Numbered from the stretch's first letter, positions 10,301 through 25,300 are shown. The stretch is 64,000 nt of DNA from Phalacrocorax aristotelis (GCF_949628215.1 NC_134276.1:217330610-217394609); one strand, 5' to 3'. Notes: generated by a model from the letters alone, not told the origin. Made by a program: numbers and translations.

Positions 10301-13300
10301 GAGTCATCACCTCTTCTCAAAGGCTGAAGTCTGCGTCGCCAACAAACTGCCACATTTACAGAGCAAGACGGGGGTAGGTTTAACAGCTATTAACTGGTTT
10401 ATTTAAAATGTTTAACAACTGCTGGTGCTTTAAGGTCATATCTGCTCTCCTGCATCTAAAGTTTTCCCTTTGGAGTGTTAGTTGGTCCTGTTCAGGGTGA
10501 CTGAACAGGATTTAACTATTCATCATGGCGTAGGTGTTCTTATAGTGTTGAAGCAGGGTTTCCCTGCTGCTAAAGGCTCAAAGCTTCTTGCTCACTCTTT
10601 CTTCTTGTTGCCTATACCAGCCTGAGAACATGTGGGCCATAATTGCAGTCATGGTGCTTTTCTCCAATGGCGTCAGCGACATCCGAAGGCTGATGGCGTG
10701 TCTGCAGAGACCCTGCTCTACCCTGTCTGTGGTGGATGTGACCGAGACACTCTACTGCATCGCCACGCTTCTGTACGCAATGAGAGAGAAGAACATCGTG
10801 ATCACTAACAGGTAATGAGTATGCAGATGCTTCCTGCCTCCCTGCCTCTCTTTCTAGGCTTGCCAATATGTAATATATATTTAAGGCCCCTCACTACAAG
10901 AAGGAGAATGAGGTGCTAGAGCATGGCCAAAGAAGAGCAATGAAGCTGGCCAAGGGTCTGGAGCTCAGGTCTTATGAGGAGCAGCAGAGGGAGCTGGGGG
11001 TGTTTAGCCTGGAGAAGAGGAGGCTGAGGGGAGACCTTATCGCTCTCTGCAGCTGCCTGAAAGGAGGTTGTAGCAAGGTGAGTGTTGGTCTCTTCTCCCA
11101 AGTAACAAGAAACAGGGCAAGAGAAAACAGCTTCAAGTTGCACCAGAGGAGGTTTAGGTTGGATATTAGGAACAATTTTTTTACTGAAAGGGTTGTCAAG
11201 CGCTGGAACAGACTGTCCAGGGAAGTGGTGGAGTCACCATCCCTGGAGGTGTTTAAAATGGCTGATGTTGATGCTGAACACGAGCCAACAGCGTGCCCTG
11301 GCAGCCAAGAGGGCCAACCGTGCCCTGGGGGGCATCGAGCCCAGCATCGCAGCCGGGTGAGGGGGGATTGTCCCGCTCTACCCCGCGCTGGGGCGGCCTC
11401 ACCCCGAGTGCTGTGGGCAGCGTTGGGCGCCGCAGGACGTTGAGGGTATAAAGCTACTGGAGAGTGTCCAGAGAAGGGCCACGGAGTTGGGGAAGGGTTT
11501 AGAGGGGAAACGGTACGAGGAGCAGCTGAAGTCCCTGGGTTTGTTCAGCCTGGAGCAGAGGAGGCCGAGGGCGGCCCTCATGGCGCTCTGCAGCTCCCTC
11601 CCGAGGGGAGGAGGAGGGGCAGGGCTGGTCTCTGCTCTCTGGCGACCAAAGCCAGGACCCGAGGGGATGGCAGAGAGATGTGCCAGGGGAGGGTTAGGCT
11701 GGGCATTAGGAGACGGTTCTTCCCCCAGAGGGTGGTGGAGCCCTGGCACAGGCTCCTCAGGGAGGCATCACGGCACTAAGGCTGGCGATATTCCAGAAGC
11801 ACTTGGCCAAGGCCCTCAGGGACACGGTGTGAATTTGGGGTGTCCTGTGCAGGGACAGGAGCTGGGCTCGATGGTCCATGTGGGTCCCTTCCAACTCAGG
11901 GCATTCTATGTTTCTATGAAAAGATGTGTAGACATGGCACTTAGGGACATGTTTTAATGGTGGACTTGGGAGTTCTGGGTTAACGGTTGGACTTGATGAT
12001 CTTAAAGGTCTTTACTAACCTCAGTGATTCTATATGCAGTGAATATATGCTCATGAGCAATTATGTTCCTCTTGGAATTGTCCTTTGGTTCCTCGGTGTA
12101 TGCAGTTTGTCAGGAACAGTGTGTGCATCCCTAGCTTTTTGCAGGAACATCTAGGAGCATTACCTTTAGGTTTGCTTTAATTCCTAGACTGTTTCATAGC
12201 CTGCTTGTTTTTTAGAAAGTTGTGTTCAAGCAAAAAGTATTTTTCAGATACAAAAGCAGGTTTTAAAGCAGCTGTAGAAACTTTCTGATTAGAAATAAAT
12301 ACACATCAGCTGCAACAATGTAATGCAATTATTACCTTCCTGAGACCAGTTACTCACTTCACTCCTCTTAAATCACACTACAAGTCCCAGGAGCACCTAT
12401 TGCATGTGTGTAGCGATCCGTCCTATGCCTTTTGTTCGCAGAGGTGCCTGGTAATGCAGGTAAGAGCCCACACGTTGGTTCAGAATTGCAGTGAAACTGA
12501 GATGAGGATTAAGGACACGTGTAAATTCTTCTTATGAGAAGACTGGAAAGGAACTGTGCTGGAAAAGGAATCTATAGCCAGAAGGAAGATGGTTTTGTAG
12601 GCTGCCCTCTGCAAGTTATAGTTCAGCCTGTGTTAGGCACAAGAGAAGTGTTCATTTTCTGCTTACTCAACCATGGGCCACGCGCTCAGGCTACCAACCA
12701 GGGAAGTCAGGATGCTTGTTTGGCCTGTCAGTGATAGAAAATTGCTGGCTAAGGTCATAAGCTTGTGTAAATGCCTGCTGAAGCTGTGGCAGACAGAGGG
12801 TGTTGCTCACAAGCATTGAGGGTTCATGGTCAATGTCACCCACATCCCATCTCCATCTCCTTGAACAATCTAGACTAGAAGAAATAGGAATGACCATGTC
12901 TCTTCTGTCATCATCTCTTCAGACCATGTGAGGTTTGTGATTTAGGGCATAAGGAGGAAATGTGCCCGCAGGGATCTGGTACCTATGTGCAGCTCTATGA
13001 GCAACTAGTGAGTCTGAGGGTCAGGTCACCTAATGTGAGACACAGAGTCTGTCCTGGAGCGTGGCCTGCAGTGGCAGCTGTTCAGTCACAGGAACAAAAC
13101 TGCACTAGAAGAGGTAAAACCACAGTGGTGTCAACCCTGATGTATGATGGAAGTCAATTTTAAACTAGTTGTTGCCAGGGTAATTAAAGCGAAGAGATGC
13201 TGCATTCCTCTCTCTGCAGTAGCAAAGCACTATGAAGTATTGTCATGGCTTGTATAAAATCATCATAAGGCAGTTGATGAAACTGGTTCACTTTAGGGGC

Positions 13301-16300
13301 CTAAACTAGCCCACATTCTCTCTCAGGCTCCCCCAGACCCCATTGCTGATAGTGGTTCAGGAGAGCAAAAGGATCCTGTGGATTCTGATCCCAGGTCATG
13401 TTTGCGTAGCAGACCTTGGAACACAAACCCAGCAGGAGTAAGGGAGAGGCCACGGACAGAGCTGTCCCCATGGTGCCATTGCAGTCACTTTTCAAGGTTA
13501 TAACTAACTGCACTTTAAAATATTAATGGTCTCCTGCAACTCCCTGAGCGCTTCGGGATTTGTGCATTGTTCTGTTGGAAGTATTCAAGATGTTGTCAGT
13601 CTGTTAGGTGGCTGCAAATGTTTAATTTGTTACTGATGATTTCTCAGTGATAGATTCTCTTTTGTCCTTTCTACCAGGATCCATTACAATATTTTCTACT
13701 GCTTGTATCTGATGGAAAATTCTTCTGCAACTATGCCGACAGTGGAAGAGGAAACACTGGCTTCACGCTGCAGACAAGACTTATGGTCAAGGTAATGCTA
13801 TTTTACCATAGAGTGCTAAACCTTGGAGGGGGAGCAAAAGTTTTATGGCAGAGACTATTGATAAGACTCTGAGATTCATAAGGATTAGTACAAAACCTTA
13901 TTCTGCTCCTTGCCACCTACTCCCTGAATTCTCACAGGAAAACCAGACTCAGGCCTTAAATCTGTAAAAATTGAATTACCAAGCACTGATTGTATTTAAA
14001 AGTCATTATTCACTGATGGATCACAGAATCCCAGACTGGTGGGGGCTGGCAGGGACCCCTGGAGCTCACCCCGTCCCACCCCCTGCTTGAGCAGGCACAC
14101 CCAGAGCAGGGGGCACAGGGCCGCGTCCAGGCGGGGTGTGAATGTCTCCAGGGAAGGGACCCCACAGCCTCTCTGGGCAGCCTGTGCCCCTGCTCTGGCA
14201 CCCGCACAGCAAAGGGGTTTGTCCTCATGTTCAGGTGGAACTTCCCGTGTTCCAGCTTGTGCCCGTTGCCCCTTGGCCTGGCGTTGGGCACCGCTGAAAA
14301 GAGCCCGATCCCATCCTCCTGACACCCGCCCTTCAGGTATTTATAAGCATTGATGAGATTCCCCCCTCAGCCTTCTCTTCTCCAGGCTGAACAAGCCCAG
14401 GTCTCTCAGCCTTTCGTCACAAGGGAGGTGCTCCAGCCCCTGATCACCTTGGCAGCTCTGCGCTGGCCTTGCTCCAGCAGTTCCCTGCCCTTCTTGAGCT
14501 GGGGGGCCCAGAACTGGCCGAAGCCCTGCAGGTGCGGCCTCACTGGGGCAGAGCAGAGGGGGAGGAGAACCTCCCTCGCCCTGCTGGCCACGCTCCTTTT
14601 CATGCACCCCAGGACACCTTTGGCCTCCTTGGCCCCAAGGGCCCGGTGCTGGCTCAGGGTCACCTCGCTGCCCCCCAGCACCGCCACGTCCTTCTTGGCA
14701 GAGCCGCTCTCCAGCAGGTCCCCCCCAGCCTGTGCTGGTGTGGGGGGTTGTTCCTCCCTAGGGGCAGGACCTGGCACTTGCTCTTGTTGAATCCCATGAG
14801 GTTCCCCTGGGCCCCGCTCTCCAGTCTGTCCAGGTCTCGCTGGGTGGCAGCACAGCCTACTGGTGTATCAGCCGCTCCTCCCAGTCGGTATCATCAGTGA
14901 ACTTGCTGAGGTTACGCTCTGTCCCTTTGTCCAAGTCATTGATGAATATGTTGACCAGGCCTGGACCCAGCACAGACCCCTGGGGAACACCACTAGTTAC
15001 GCGCCTCCAGCTAGACTCTGCCCCATTGATCATAATCCTCTGAGCTCTGTTGTTGAGCCAGTTCTCTGTCCACCTCACCGTCCTCTCATCCAACCCCCAC
15101 TGCCTTAGCTTGCCTGTGAGGATGCTGTGGGAGACAGTGTTGAATGCCTTACTGAAGTAACAACATCCACTGCTCTCCCTTCGTCGACCCAGCCAGTCAC
15201 ACCATCACAGAAGGTTGTCAGGTTGGTCAAGCATGATCTTTCCTTGGTGAATCCATGTTGACTGTTTCTGATAACCTTCTTGTCCTCTCCATGCCTGGAG
15301 ACGGCCTCCAGGATGAACTGCTCATCACCTTTCCAGGGGTGGTGGTGGGGTGACTGGCCTAGAGTTTCTCATGTCCTTCTTGCCCTTTTTGAAGATTGGA
15401 GTGACATTTGCTGTCCTCCACTCCTCAGGCACCTCTCCTGTCCTCCACGACCTTTCAAAGACGATGGAGAGTGGCTCAGCAAGAACAGCGAGCTCCCTCG
15501 GGGCTCGCGGGTGCATCCCATCAGGGCCCATGGATTTGCAAGGATCCAGTTTGCATAGGTGATCTCTAACCCAGCCTTTCTCAACCAAGGGGAAGTCTGT
15601 CTTTCTCCAGATTTGTCCTCTCTTCTCTGAGGGCTGAGAACCTGAGGGCCAGCCTTGCAGTAAAGACCAAGGCAAAGAAGGCATTCAGTAGCTCCGCCTT
15701 CTCTGCATCCTGCGTCACCAGGGCCCCTTCCTTGTTCACCAGTGGGCCCATTGTATCCCCACTCTTCCTTTTACTGCTGATGGATATAAAGAAGCCTTCT
15801 TGTTATCTTTGACATGCCTTGCCAGATTCAATTCCAAGTGGGCCTTGGCCTTCCTTGTTGCATCTCTGCATACCCTGAAAACATTCCTATATTCTTTCCA
15901 AGTGGCCAGTCCCTTTTTCCACATACTGTGAACCTCCTTCTTCCGTTTGAGTTTCTCTAGAAGCTCTTTGCTCATCAATGTGCATTTCCTGGCTCCTCTG
16001 CCTGACTTCTACCTCCTGAGGATACACCGATCTTGAGCTTAGAAGAAGTGGTCCTTGAATATTGTCCAGCTCTCTTGGACCCCTCTGCCTTCCAGAGCCC
16101 TAGCCCATGGGATTCCTCCTAGCAGGTATTTGAAGAGGCCAAAGTTGGCCCTCTTGAAGTCCAAGGCTGTATGTAACCTGAATCGTAGCCCTGCTTCTAC
16201 CTCACAGTATCCTAAACTCTACCATCTCATGGTCACTGCAGCCAAGGCTACCCCCATACTCTCACATCCCCCACCAGCCCTCCCTTGTTTGTTAGGATAA

Positions 16301-19300
16301 GGTTGAGCAGCACATCTCTCCTCGTTGGCTCCTCCACCACTTGCATCAAAAGTTGTCCTTGATGCTTTGCTGGAACCTTCTGGATCAGGCATGATTCGCT
16401 GTGTTGCTTTTCCAGCAAATATCAGGGTCTGTATGTCAGTGGAACATAGTTCTGTGTGCCCCAGTGTAATGGCCACTGAAATTTCACAGAGTCCAAATCA
16501 CCCCAAAATATGTTCCCAAATCACCGCTCTCCCTATGGATAAGAAGCTCTGGAAAGAGGGGAGAGTGCCTGCTTTAATTTTAACAGTGTATTCCTCTAGA
16601 ACACTGCAAGCTACAGTCAGCCAAAATGGGGGCTGGCTTGCTGGTGGTGTTACTGTAGCACAAATAATCATAGAATCATAGAATCGTTAAGGTTGGAAAA
16701 GACCCTTAAGATCATCGAGTCCAACCACTAACCTATCACTGCCAAGCCCACCACTAAACCATGTCCTCAAGCACCACGTCTGCCCTTCTAAATATCTCCA
16801 GGGATGGAGACTCCCCCACCTCTCTGGGCAGCCTGTGCCAGGGCCTGACAACCTTTCATTGAAGAATTTTTCCCTAATCTCCAATCTAAACCTCCCCTGA
16901 CGCAGCTTGAGGCTGTTTCCTCTCGTCCTGTCACTGGTGACTTGGGAGCAGAGACCGACCCCCCCCTCACTCCAGCCCCTCTCAGGCAGCTGCAGAGAGC
17001 GAGGAGGGCTCCCCTCAGCCCCCTCTTCTCCAGGCTAAACCCCCCCAGCTCCCTCAGCCGCCCACCAGCACACTTGTGCTCCAGACCCTGCCCCAGCCCC
17101 GCTGCCCTTCTCTGGACACGCTCCAGCCCCTCAAGGCCCTTCTTGTCCCCAGGGGCCCAAACCTGAGCCCAGCACTCGAGGTGGGGCCTCCCCAGGGCCG
17201 AGCACAGGGGCCCCATCCCTGCCCGGCTCCTGCTGGCCACACCAGTGCTGACACAAGCCCGGGGGCTGGTGGCCTCCTTGGCCACCCGGGCACTGCTGGC
17301 TCATGCCCAGCCGGCTGTCAGCCAGCACCCCCAGGGCCTTCTCCGCCGGGCACTTCCCAGCCCCTCTGCCCCAGGCCTGGAGCGTTGCCTGGGGTTGGTG
17401 TGACCCAAGGGCAGGACCCGGCACTGGGCCTTGTTAAACCTCACACAACTGGCCTCGGCCCATGGATCCAGCCTGCCCAGGTCCCTCTGCAGAGCCTTCC
17501 TGCCCTCCAGCAGATCGACGCTCCCGCCCAGCTTGGTGTCACCTGCAAACTCACCGAGGGCGCACTCCATCCCCTCACCCAGATCATGGATAAAGACATT
17601 AAACAAGGCTGGCCCCAACACTGAGCCCTGGGGAGCCCCGCTCGTGCCCAGAGGCTGTTCACTTACAAACACTGCCTCCTGTGCACGAGAGGAAACAAGG
17701 TACCAGCTGCAGGATATTTTTTTGGCTCCTGTTTTCTAGATCCTGTTGGATAACTGTTGTATGCTAACTGTTATATATATATAGCTGTTACAAATTAGTA
17801 TCGGTTTGTAGCTTGCTGCCTAGAAAGGAAGGACAGTAAGGAGTGAAATGCTTTCTTGGCCTCTGGAGATCCAGGCTTCGTTCCCCTGTTGCTGCAGTAA
17901 TCCTGGGTGGAGACATTTAGCTTCCTTGTCCTTGCCTACAGAAGGGATACAGGAATGCTTTTCATCCATCACGGAGGTCTAGCAAAGATAAATCCAATAA
18001 AATTGCCGATGATCTGAGGCTCAACAGTGAGAGAGGTCATAACAAAAAAAATAAATCAAAGGTAAACAGATATTGGGTTTCAGTGCTTCTTGGCTTCCCA
18101 GCCCTTTCATTCTAAGTCTTTCTCTGAGAAGATTTTGCTTGTTCAGTAAAAGATGCGTCCTGGGGGCAGCCATCTAAGTTCCAGCTGTGAAATGTCAAGG
18201 ATACTTAAACAAGGCTTTCTGCCCTTACACGCGGTATCGGGGAGGACCCTGTGCGCAGAGATGGTTCACACTGTTGGCTGATTACACATTTCAGACCTTT
18301 AGGAATAAAACAAGTGCACTCCAGCTGGAAGCGCTGAATGCCTTGATGTTAATCAAAGCTCTCTGCTCCCCTGAGAGTCAGGGATAATTGATCTCACCTA
18401 TGTACTGAGAAATTGGAGGGCAATTTAAGGTACATGCTTTCAAAAGCAACAGAATACCCCAAACCCAAGTCACTGTTTGCTTTCAATAAGCCTAAGGAGC
18501 CGGGGTGCCAAATCAATTTTTAAAGCATGGCTTAGGGCCCTTGAGAAGATCTTTTCCTATGTAACCTTCCCCAGGGTTTAATTTTTATTTTTGCTATCTC
18601 CAACCTTCTCCTATTTCCTGCTTTTCTCATTTGTACAATAACCAAGTTGCTCCAGTGCCACCTTCCTGAGTGTGGGATGGGATAAATCATTTGTTGGTTT
18701 CCTTCTCCTGTTAGCCAATTTGTTTTTGTGGGAGGATTTATTTTCTTAGTTCCTTTTCCTCTTTTTTTTTCTGGTTTTAGTAGCCTGCCTGAAATAAAGC
18801 TGACCCATGAACAGCAAAGGATTTTGAATCACAAAATTGAGCGTGGTCATATAGTGAAAGTTATGGCATTTGCAGGTAAGAGCCAAAAATTATGTATAAG
18901 AAAAAATGCATAACCTCTAATTCTGCTCGTTCCCTTCCTGCTTCTTCTGTCCAAGGAACTGTGTGGATGCCAGGGGGATCAACCTTACTTTTTAATCAAT
19001 TCTAAAAGTCAGAGCAGGCTTTTGCTCCGGAATGGTGGTGGTTACTCCCATGTAAGCTGGGTAAATGTCATACTCGGACACGATAAGGAAACCAAGTGTT
19101 CGGGTGCTGTCACGACTGCCCAGAGCAGCTTGTCAGGGCACCCCGGAGAGGAGAAGCAACTCTCTGTGTGTTGCTTAGTCACATGCTGAGCCTGTTCTGC
19201 AGTGTTACTGTCCACAGGCCACTAGACGGAGTTGCTCGTACTTGTTTAGATTTAGCACCTCTGTAAGAGCAACACAAGCCAAAAAAAAGGGAATTGCATA

Positions 19301-22300
19301 AAATTGAGAGAGCCTATTTAAAAAGAAAAAGAAAAGTAAATAATTTCCCTGCATCTGCAGAGAGTTTCCTTTAAACACACTGCACTGGGGGCTCAGAGCT
19401 AATGCATGCTCTCTGCCCGAAAGGCTTGCAGAAGGACACATACAGCTGAGCACCACGGTACGGAAGCCACTAATGGTGGTTTCTTGTCCCTGTACAAAGT
19501 CACTGTGTCCAAATGACAAAAGCGGGAACGCTCAGGAGCTTAGACAGGTTACGTGTAACTGCAACAAGGAGGGGCAGGAAAAGAGCTCAAGGAACTGCTG
19601 GCAAAAGCATAAATGACTTGTAATCCTTCTTCAGACATGTAGATGAGGATGCTTGCCACAGCATCTGTTATCTAACCGCAGTGTAAAGGATGCCTTAGTG
19701 AATGATGTGGCGGTAGAAAAGCTAAATCGATTTCTACGTCTGTGTTCCTTGTAGAAGATCTTGGAAAGGACCGGCCTCAGGATAGGGGGTTCACCAGAGG
19801 GTCAGTCTCACATTCATACGGGGGAGGTTGCAGATCAAATATGCGTTGGTACTGTTCGTTTCGTGATCCAGACTGCATCACCCAGAAGATGTAAAGGAAC
19901 TCGAGGATGAAGTGGCTGAACCAGTAGCTGAGTGTGAAAGCTGCTGTGGCAGTGGTGTTATACAGGGAGATGTGGGAGCAATCTACTGGTAAGACCAATG
20001 TCTGTACCAGGCAAGATGGTCCTCACGGGTGAATAGCTGGTTAAAACCTAGGAAGCAAAAGAGCAGATGGTCAGTTTTGCGTACAGGGAGTATTAACCAC
20101 TGGAGTCCTCCAGAGAGCTGTGCTGGGACCTGTCTGTGCGGGTGCCAGAGCAGGGGCACAGGCTGCCCAGAGAGGCTGTGGGGTCCCTTCCCTGGAGACA
20201 TTCACACCCCGCCTGGACGCGGCCCTGTGCCCCTGCTCTGGGGGTGCCTGCTCCAGCAGGGGGTGGGACGGGGTGAGCTCCAGAGGTCCCTGCCAGCCCC
20301 CACCAGCCTGGGATTCTGTGACCTACTTTGTCCAACATTCACGAGTCATCTGGGAGATGTGCAGAGCCCTTGTCTCGGGTTTCTGTTGTGATTGCTGCTC
20401 CATGAGTGAAGAAACTTTGCCATGAGGTGAGGACGGTGCTGTCCTGCAGCAAACTGGAGTAGATGAGAGCAGCGTTAGTGGGAGATCGTACAAGGAAATG
20501 AGCTCATGAATCATTCAGAAGACCAATTTCAACATTTCATTTACCAAGCTGTCTTTCAAGAGAACTAGTAGCTTCATGTACGTTCAGACTTCTAGAATAT
20601 TGGGTAATAAAAAAGTTGTTTTTTTTTAAAGCTTTTTGGCTGCAGACTGATTGTTTGTCAAAGCTACTTTGCTCCACAGCTTCTACTGATTTCACTTGAG
20701 TCAGTGAATAAATTCCCATTAGCTGCAAAGGGTCCTGCTGTGCAGTTAGGACAGCAGGATGGGGAAGGTAAAGCTGATGAGAGGTGTGCGGATTCATTCA
20801 TACTTGACTCTGGATGCTTTTTGTTTACTTTCTTCTGTTCTTTAGGTACAGGAAAGACCTCAACCTTGGTGAAGTATGCGGAGAAGTTTGCTGATCTGAA
20901 TTTCCTTTACGTGGCGTTTAACAAAGCTGTTGTAGAGAGGGGAAAAAGTGTCTTCCCCAGAAACGTTACGTGCAAGACTTTCCATTCTTTGGCATTTGAA
21001 AGTGTCGGCAAACAGTGAGTGCAGATTTTAGATTCCTTCGCTGAAGGGCAGTGGAGCAGGAAAAAGACATGTCAGGAAAGGGAAGGTCTGGTTTTGAAGT
21101 AAGCCTCGAGCAAAAATAATGGGAGAAAATATTTCTTTCGCTTGTTTCAAGCCAAACTGTGATTTACAGTTTCCAAGTTCTTTCAGATTGTTTGGGCTGG
21201 TGATTTTAGCATCCATGTGAGCCTGGGGAAGCAGAATCATTGCCCTGTCCTGACACAGACCGTGCTGACGTAAGCCCTGTTGCTGTTTTGGGGGCCGTTC
21301 ATCCTGCCTGCATTTGCAGTCAAGGAGCGCTTCACAGGGAGACATAAAGCCACTGAAAACAGCTTTTTCCCGTTTTCCATTTACACTTCCATGGTACAAC
21401 CACTCTAAATGCTGCTTTTCTTTAGCAGAGGAGGAGGTTTCTTAACCTCTGAATTGTTCTAATGATGCAGTTTCTGGCACCACCACTGGAGCGCTGTTGA
21501 CTGTCTTGAGGGACAAGAGGCCTTGCAAAGGGATCTAGATAATTGGAGCACTGGGCTATGATTAACAGGGTGAAATTTAACAAGACCAACTGCCGGATTC
21601 TGCACTTGGAATGGAGTAATGCTGGGCAGGAGTATAAACTGGGAGAGGAGTGGCTGGAGAGCAGCCCTGCAGAAAGGCATGTGGGGGTGCTGGTTGATAG
21701 CAGGCTCAATAAGAGTCAGCCGTGGGCCCTGGCAGCCGAGAGGGCAAACCTCGTCCTGGGGTGCATCAAACACAGCGTAACCAGCCGGTCAAAAGGGGTG
21801 ATCCTCCCGCTGTATTCAGCGTCGGTGCGGCCTCATGTCGAGCGCTGTGTGCAGTTCTGGGCCCCACCATTTAAGAAGGATGTGAAGGTCCTTGAATGCA
21901 TCCAGAAGAAGGCAACAGAACTGGTGACAAGGCTGGAAGGCATGTCCTGTGAGGAGCGGCTGAGGACTTTGGGCTTGTCTAGTTGGGAGAAAAGGAGCCT
22001 GAGGGGTGACCTCGTTGCTCTCTACAGCTTCCTGAGGAGGGGGAGTGGAGAGGGAGGTGCTGAGCTCTTCTCCTTGGGATCCAGAGACAGGACACATGGG
22101 AATGGCTCACAGCTACATCAGGGAAGGTTCAGACTGGGCATTAGGAAGCATTTCATTACCGAGAGGGTGGTCAAACACTGGAGCAGACTTCCTAGAGAGG
22201 AGGTCAATGCCCCAGACTTGGCAGTGTTTAAGAGGTATTTGGACAATGCCCTTAATAACGTGCTTCAACTCTTGGTTGGCCCTAAAGTGGTCAGGCAGTT

Positions 22301-25300
22301 GGACTAGAAGTTTGTCATAGGTCCTTTCCAACTGAAATAGTCTATTGAATTCTATTACATTCACCAATTACGTTGGCACATCTAACCTGCAGACAGGAGG
22401 GAAAATGAGCCACAACATGGAGGAAGAGGGGAATCTGCTTACCTGGCTCTGGAAACAATCTGTAATTGCAGGGGTGAGTGATGGGAATAGCTCTCTGGCT
22501 TGACTTTTCATCTATAAAATGAAGAAGTTTGTGCTTCCACCAGGAATATAGTGAGGATAAATATGTGCAGATTTTAAAGATATTCCATTACGAGGTCAAA
22601 GTGAGTGAGTAAAACAGAGCTTCTGCAAGTGTTAGTGTGCAACAGAAGTAAAAGTGAGCTTGCTTTTCCAGTAGGCTTTTCACGTGTGTTTCAACATGTC
22701 TCTCTTACTTTTTGTCACCTGTGGCACAGCTATAAAGAAAAAGGCAAGCTGAACTTCTCCAAGATGTCAGCATACTCCGTGAGTTTCCTTATCCAGAACC
22801 ACGAGGGACAATCTCTGTTCATACGAGGGAAAACAGTCGCGCAGACCCTTGAAAACTTTTTTGCCTCTTCACATAGAGAAATCTGTGAAGAGCACACTCC
22901 TGTCTGGTTCAAAAATACCCATGGCATGAGGAAATTTATGAACCAAATTGAAAAGGAAGTGAGTATCTGAGTTGAAGCAAGACTTGGGCTGCAAGGTTTA
23001 GAAGGGGCTGTAGTTATCCCACATCTGTCTCAGTTCACGGGTATTTGTGCTTCAGCTGTAAGAACTGACGGCTTTAGACAAAATATTTTCTTCCTCTGTG
23101 ACAAATCCAAAGAAACTGGGCCTGTTTGGTTTTCCTGTTTGCACAGCTGGTTTCTAGAGGTTACCAGTGCCTCTTCTCAGTGCAGATATTTCTTCCCCAC
23201 AAGGAAAAGATAAAAGATTGCATTTATATCAGTGCCTGAATGGCATTGTGATACTACATGTAAAGGCAATAAACATTTTTTTAGTCATTTTGATATGCAG
23301 AACCAAACCCAAAAATTCTTATTTAGAGTAGACATCTCAGCAGCACTTAAAATGGCAGCACTGACATTGCAAACAGCATGGACTGGAGTTGGGGAGAAAA
23401 TCAGCCTTTCTGCTCCACATCGATCACATCCGATCAGATCCAGCCCAGCTAGCAGAAATCCAATTTGCAGTCGTTATTTCTGGCAGGGAATGAATTAACA
23501 GCCTCAAAATATTAAATACCTTTAAGCACTTTGCAAGGTGTCCAGAGAAGTCAAAATAAACACAAAGTTTGCGTTAATGTGCAGAAGTTAGGGGGTATTA
23601 TATTATCCTGTCCTAATAGCTGAGCCAAAGAAATGTTCTTTCCAGGGGGCTGCATTGGGAAAAGACTTTGTGGAGGAGAAAAACCTAACTGGTGGTGACA
23701 CAGAAGAGAATTAGGAGGAAAAAGGCTTCAGAGAAGCCTTTCAAGATCTGCTGTGCCTGGACTGTTTTTTTTTCTCCTCCGAGCAATCTCGCCAGACCCT
23801 TCTGTTTTCTCTTTCTAGATCAATGTGGAAGAGGCGACGGAGATATGGCACAAAATGAAGAAGTTGGATGGAGACGCAGAGAAGAAATACAAGATAACCT
23901 CTGATGGTGAGAGAGGACAGATGTCAAATAGCCTTCAGATAAAGAGCTGTAGTAGAAAATGGAACGGATTCATACTTGTTTCTGGCTGTGTGCCAGGAAT
24001 GAGCATCAAAAAGTATAAAATTTAGGTTCTCCTGCCACTAGCTCACCAGGGAGCTCAAAACAGGCCCAAAGGCTGGAAGTTTGTTCATTTCTCCTGTGCA
24101 GCCTCAGAAGATGGTGCAACTGTTCAGCTGTGTATAATTGGCAGCAAAATATTAGAAAAAAATAGCAAAATATCCCAGAATCCCAGGTTGGAAGGGACCT
24201 CAGCGATCATCTAGTCCAACCTTTCTAGGAAGAGCCCAGTCTAGACAAGATGGCCCAGCACCCTGTCCAGACGACTCTTGAAGGTGTCCAACGTGGCCGA
24301 GCCAACCCCTTCCCTGGGGAGATTATTCCAATGGTGACTGTCCTCACTGTGCAAAGTTTCCCTCTGGTGTCCAATCAGAATCTCCCCAAGAGCAACTTGT
24401 GTCCATCCCCCTTGTCCTTGTAAAAAGGACTCCCTTGTAAAAAGGAAGTCTCCATCTTCTTTGTAGCCACCCCTTAAGTACTGGTACATGGTGACGAGAT
24501 CCCCTCTGAGCCTCCTTTTCTCAAGGCAGAACAAACCCAGTTCTCCCAGCCTATCCTCATATGGCAGCTTCCCAGTCCTTTGATCATCTTGGTGGCCCTT
24601 CTCTGGACCCCTTCCAGCCCGTCCACATCCTTTTTGTACAGCGGGGACCAGAACTGCACACAGCGCTCCAGGTGTGGCCTGACAAGCGCTGAGTAGAGCG
24701 GGATGATGACTTCTTTCTCTCTGCTGGCGATGCCCTTTTTGATGCAACCCAGCACCCTGTTGGCCTTCTTGGCCACAGCAGCCACTGTTCGCTCATGTTG
24801 AGCTTTCTGCCCACCAGGACCCCCAGGTCCCTTCCCACAGAGCTGCTCTCCAGCCAGGTGGATCCCAGTCTGTGCTGCACTCCCAGATTATGTTTCCCCA
24901 GGTGCAGGACCTTACACTCCTCCTTGTTGAACTTCAAAATCAGCAAATAGCAAAAAAATCAGGAAGTATTAAAAAAAAAAGTGTGAGAGAGTGTGCGGAT
25001 GAGTGCGAACAGTGAGTGTTTGTTCCTTGCTGCTGCCTGCGTGTCCTTCCCTCTTGCTTCCTAGCACGTGTGCAGATAGTGCCAGAGGTGGTTCGTACTG
25101 GGGAAAACCTTCCTTGTCACTTTCTTTGTGCGTTAAGAGCTTTGGAGTCATCGGTGTAGCTCTCCTCCCGTGCAGTCAGGCTGGTTTGGGTTGAGTTTTT
25201 TTACCCTTCATACAGCCAAGGGAGACAGAGCAACATCTGGGAGCAATAGAGATTTTTGCAACCCCTCCAAACATCATGCAAATTCCAAGCGAGAAATAGC

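Noticed and set aside
17076..17624. 182-residue plus-strand ORF, repeated at 29788-30336 and on the minus strand at 47671-48219
   Set aside because: All three are the antisense of CR1 ORF2 in sibling copies. Their similarity reflects the shared element, not a gene family.
21543..22307. 254-residue ORF as a host gene
   Set aside because: It carries CR1 ORF2 C-terminal blocks and is followed by a CR1 tail.
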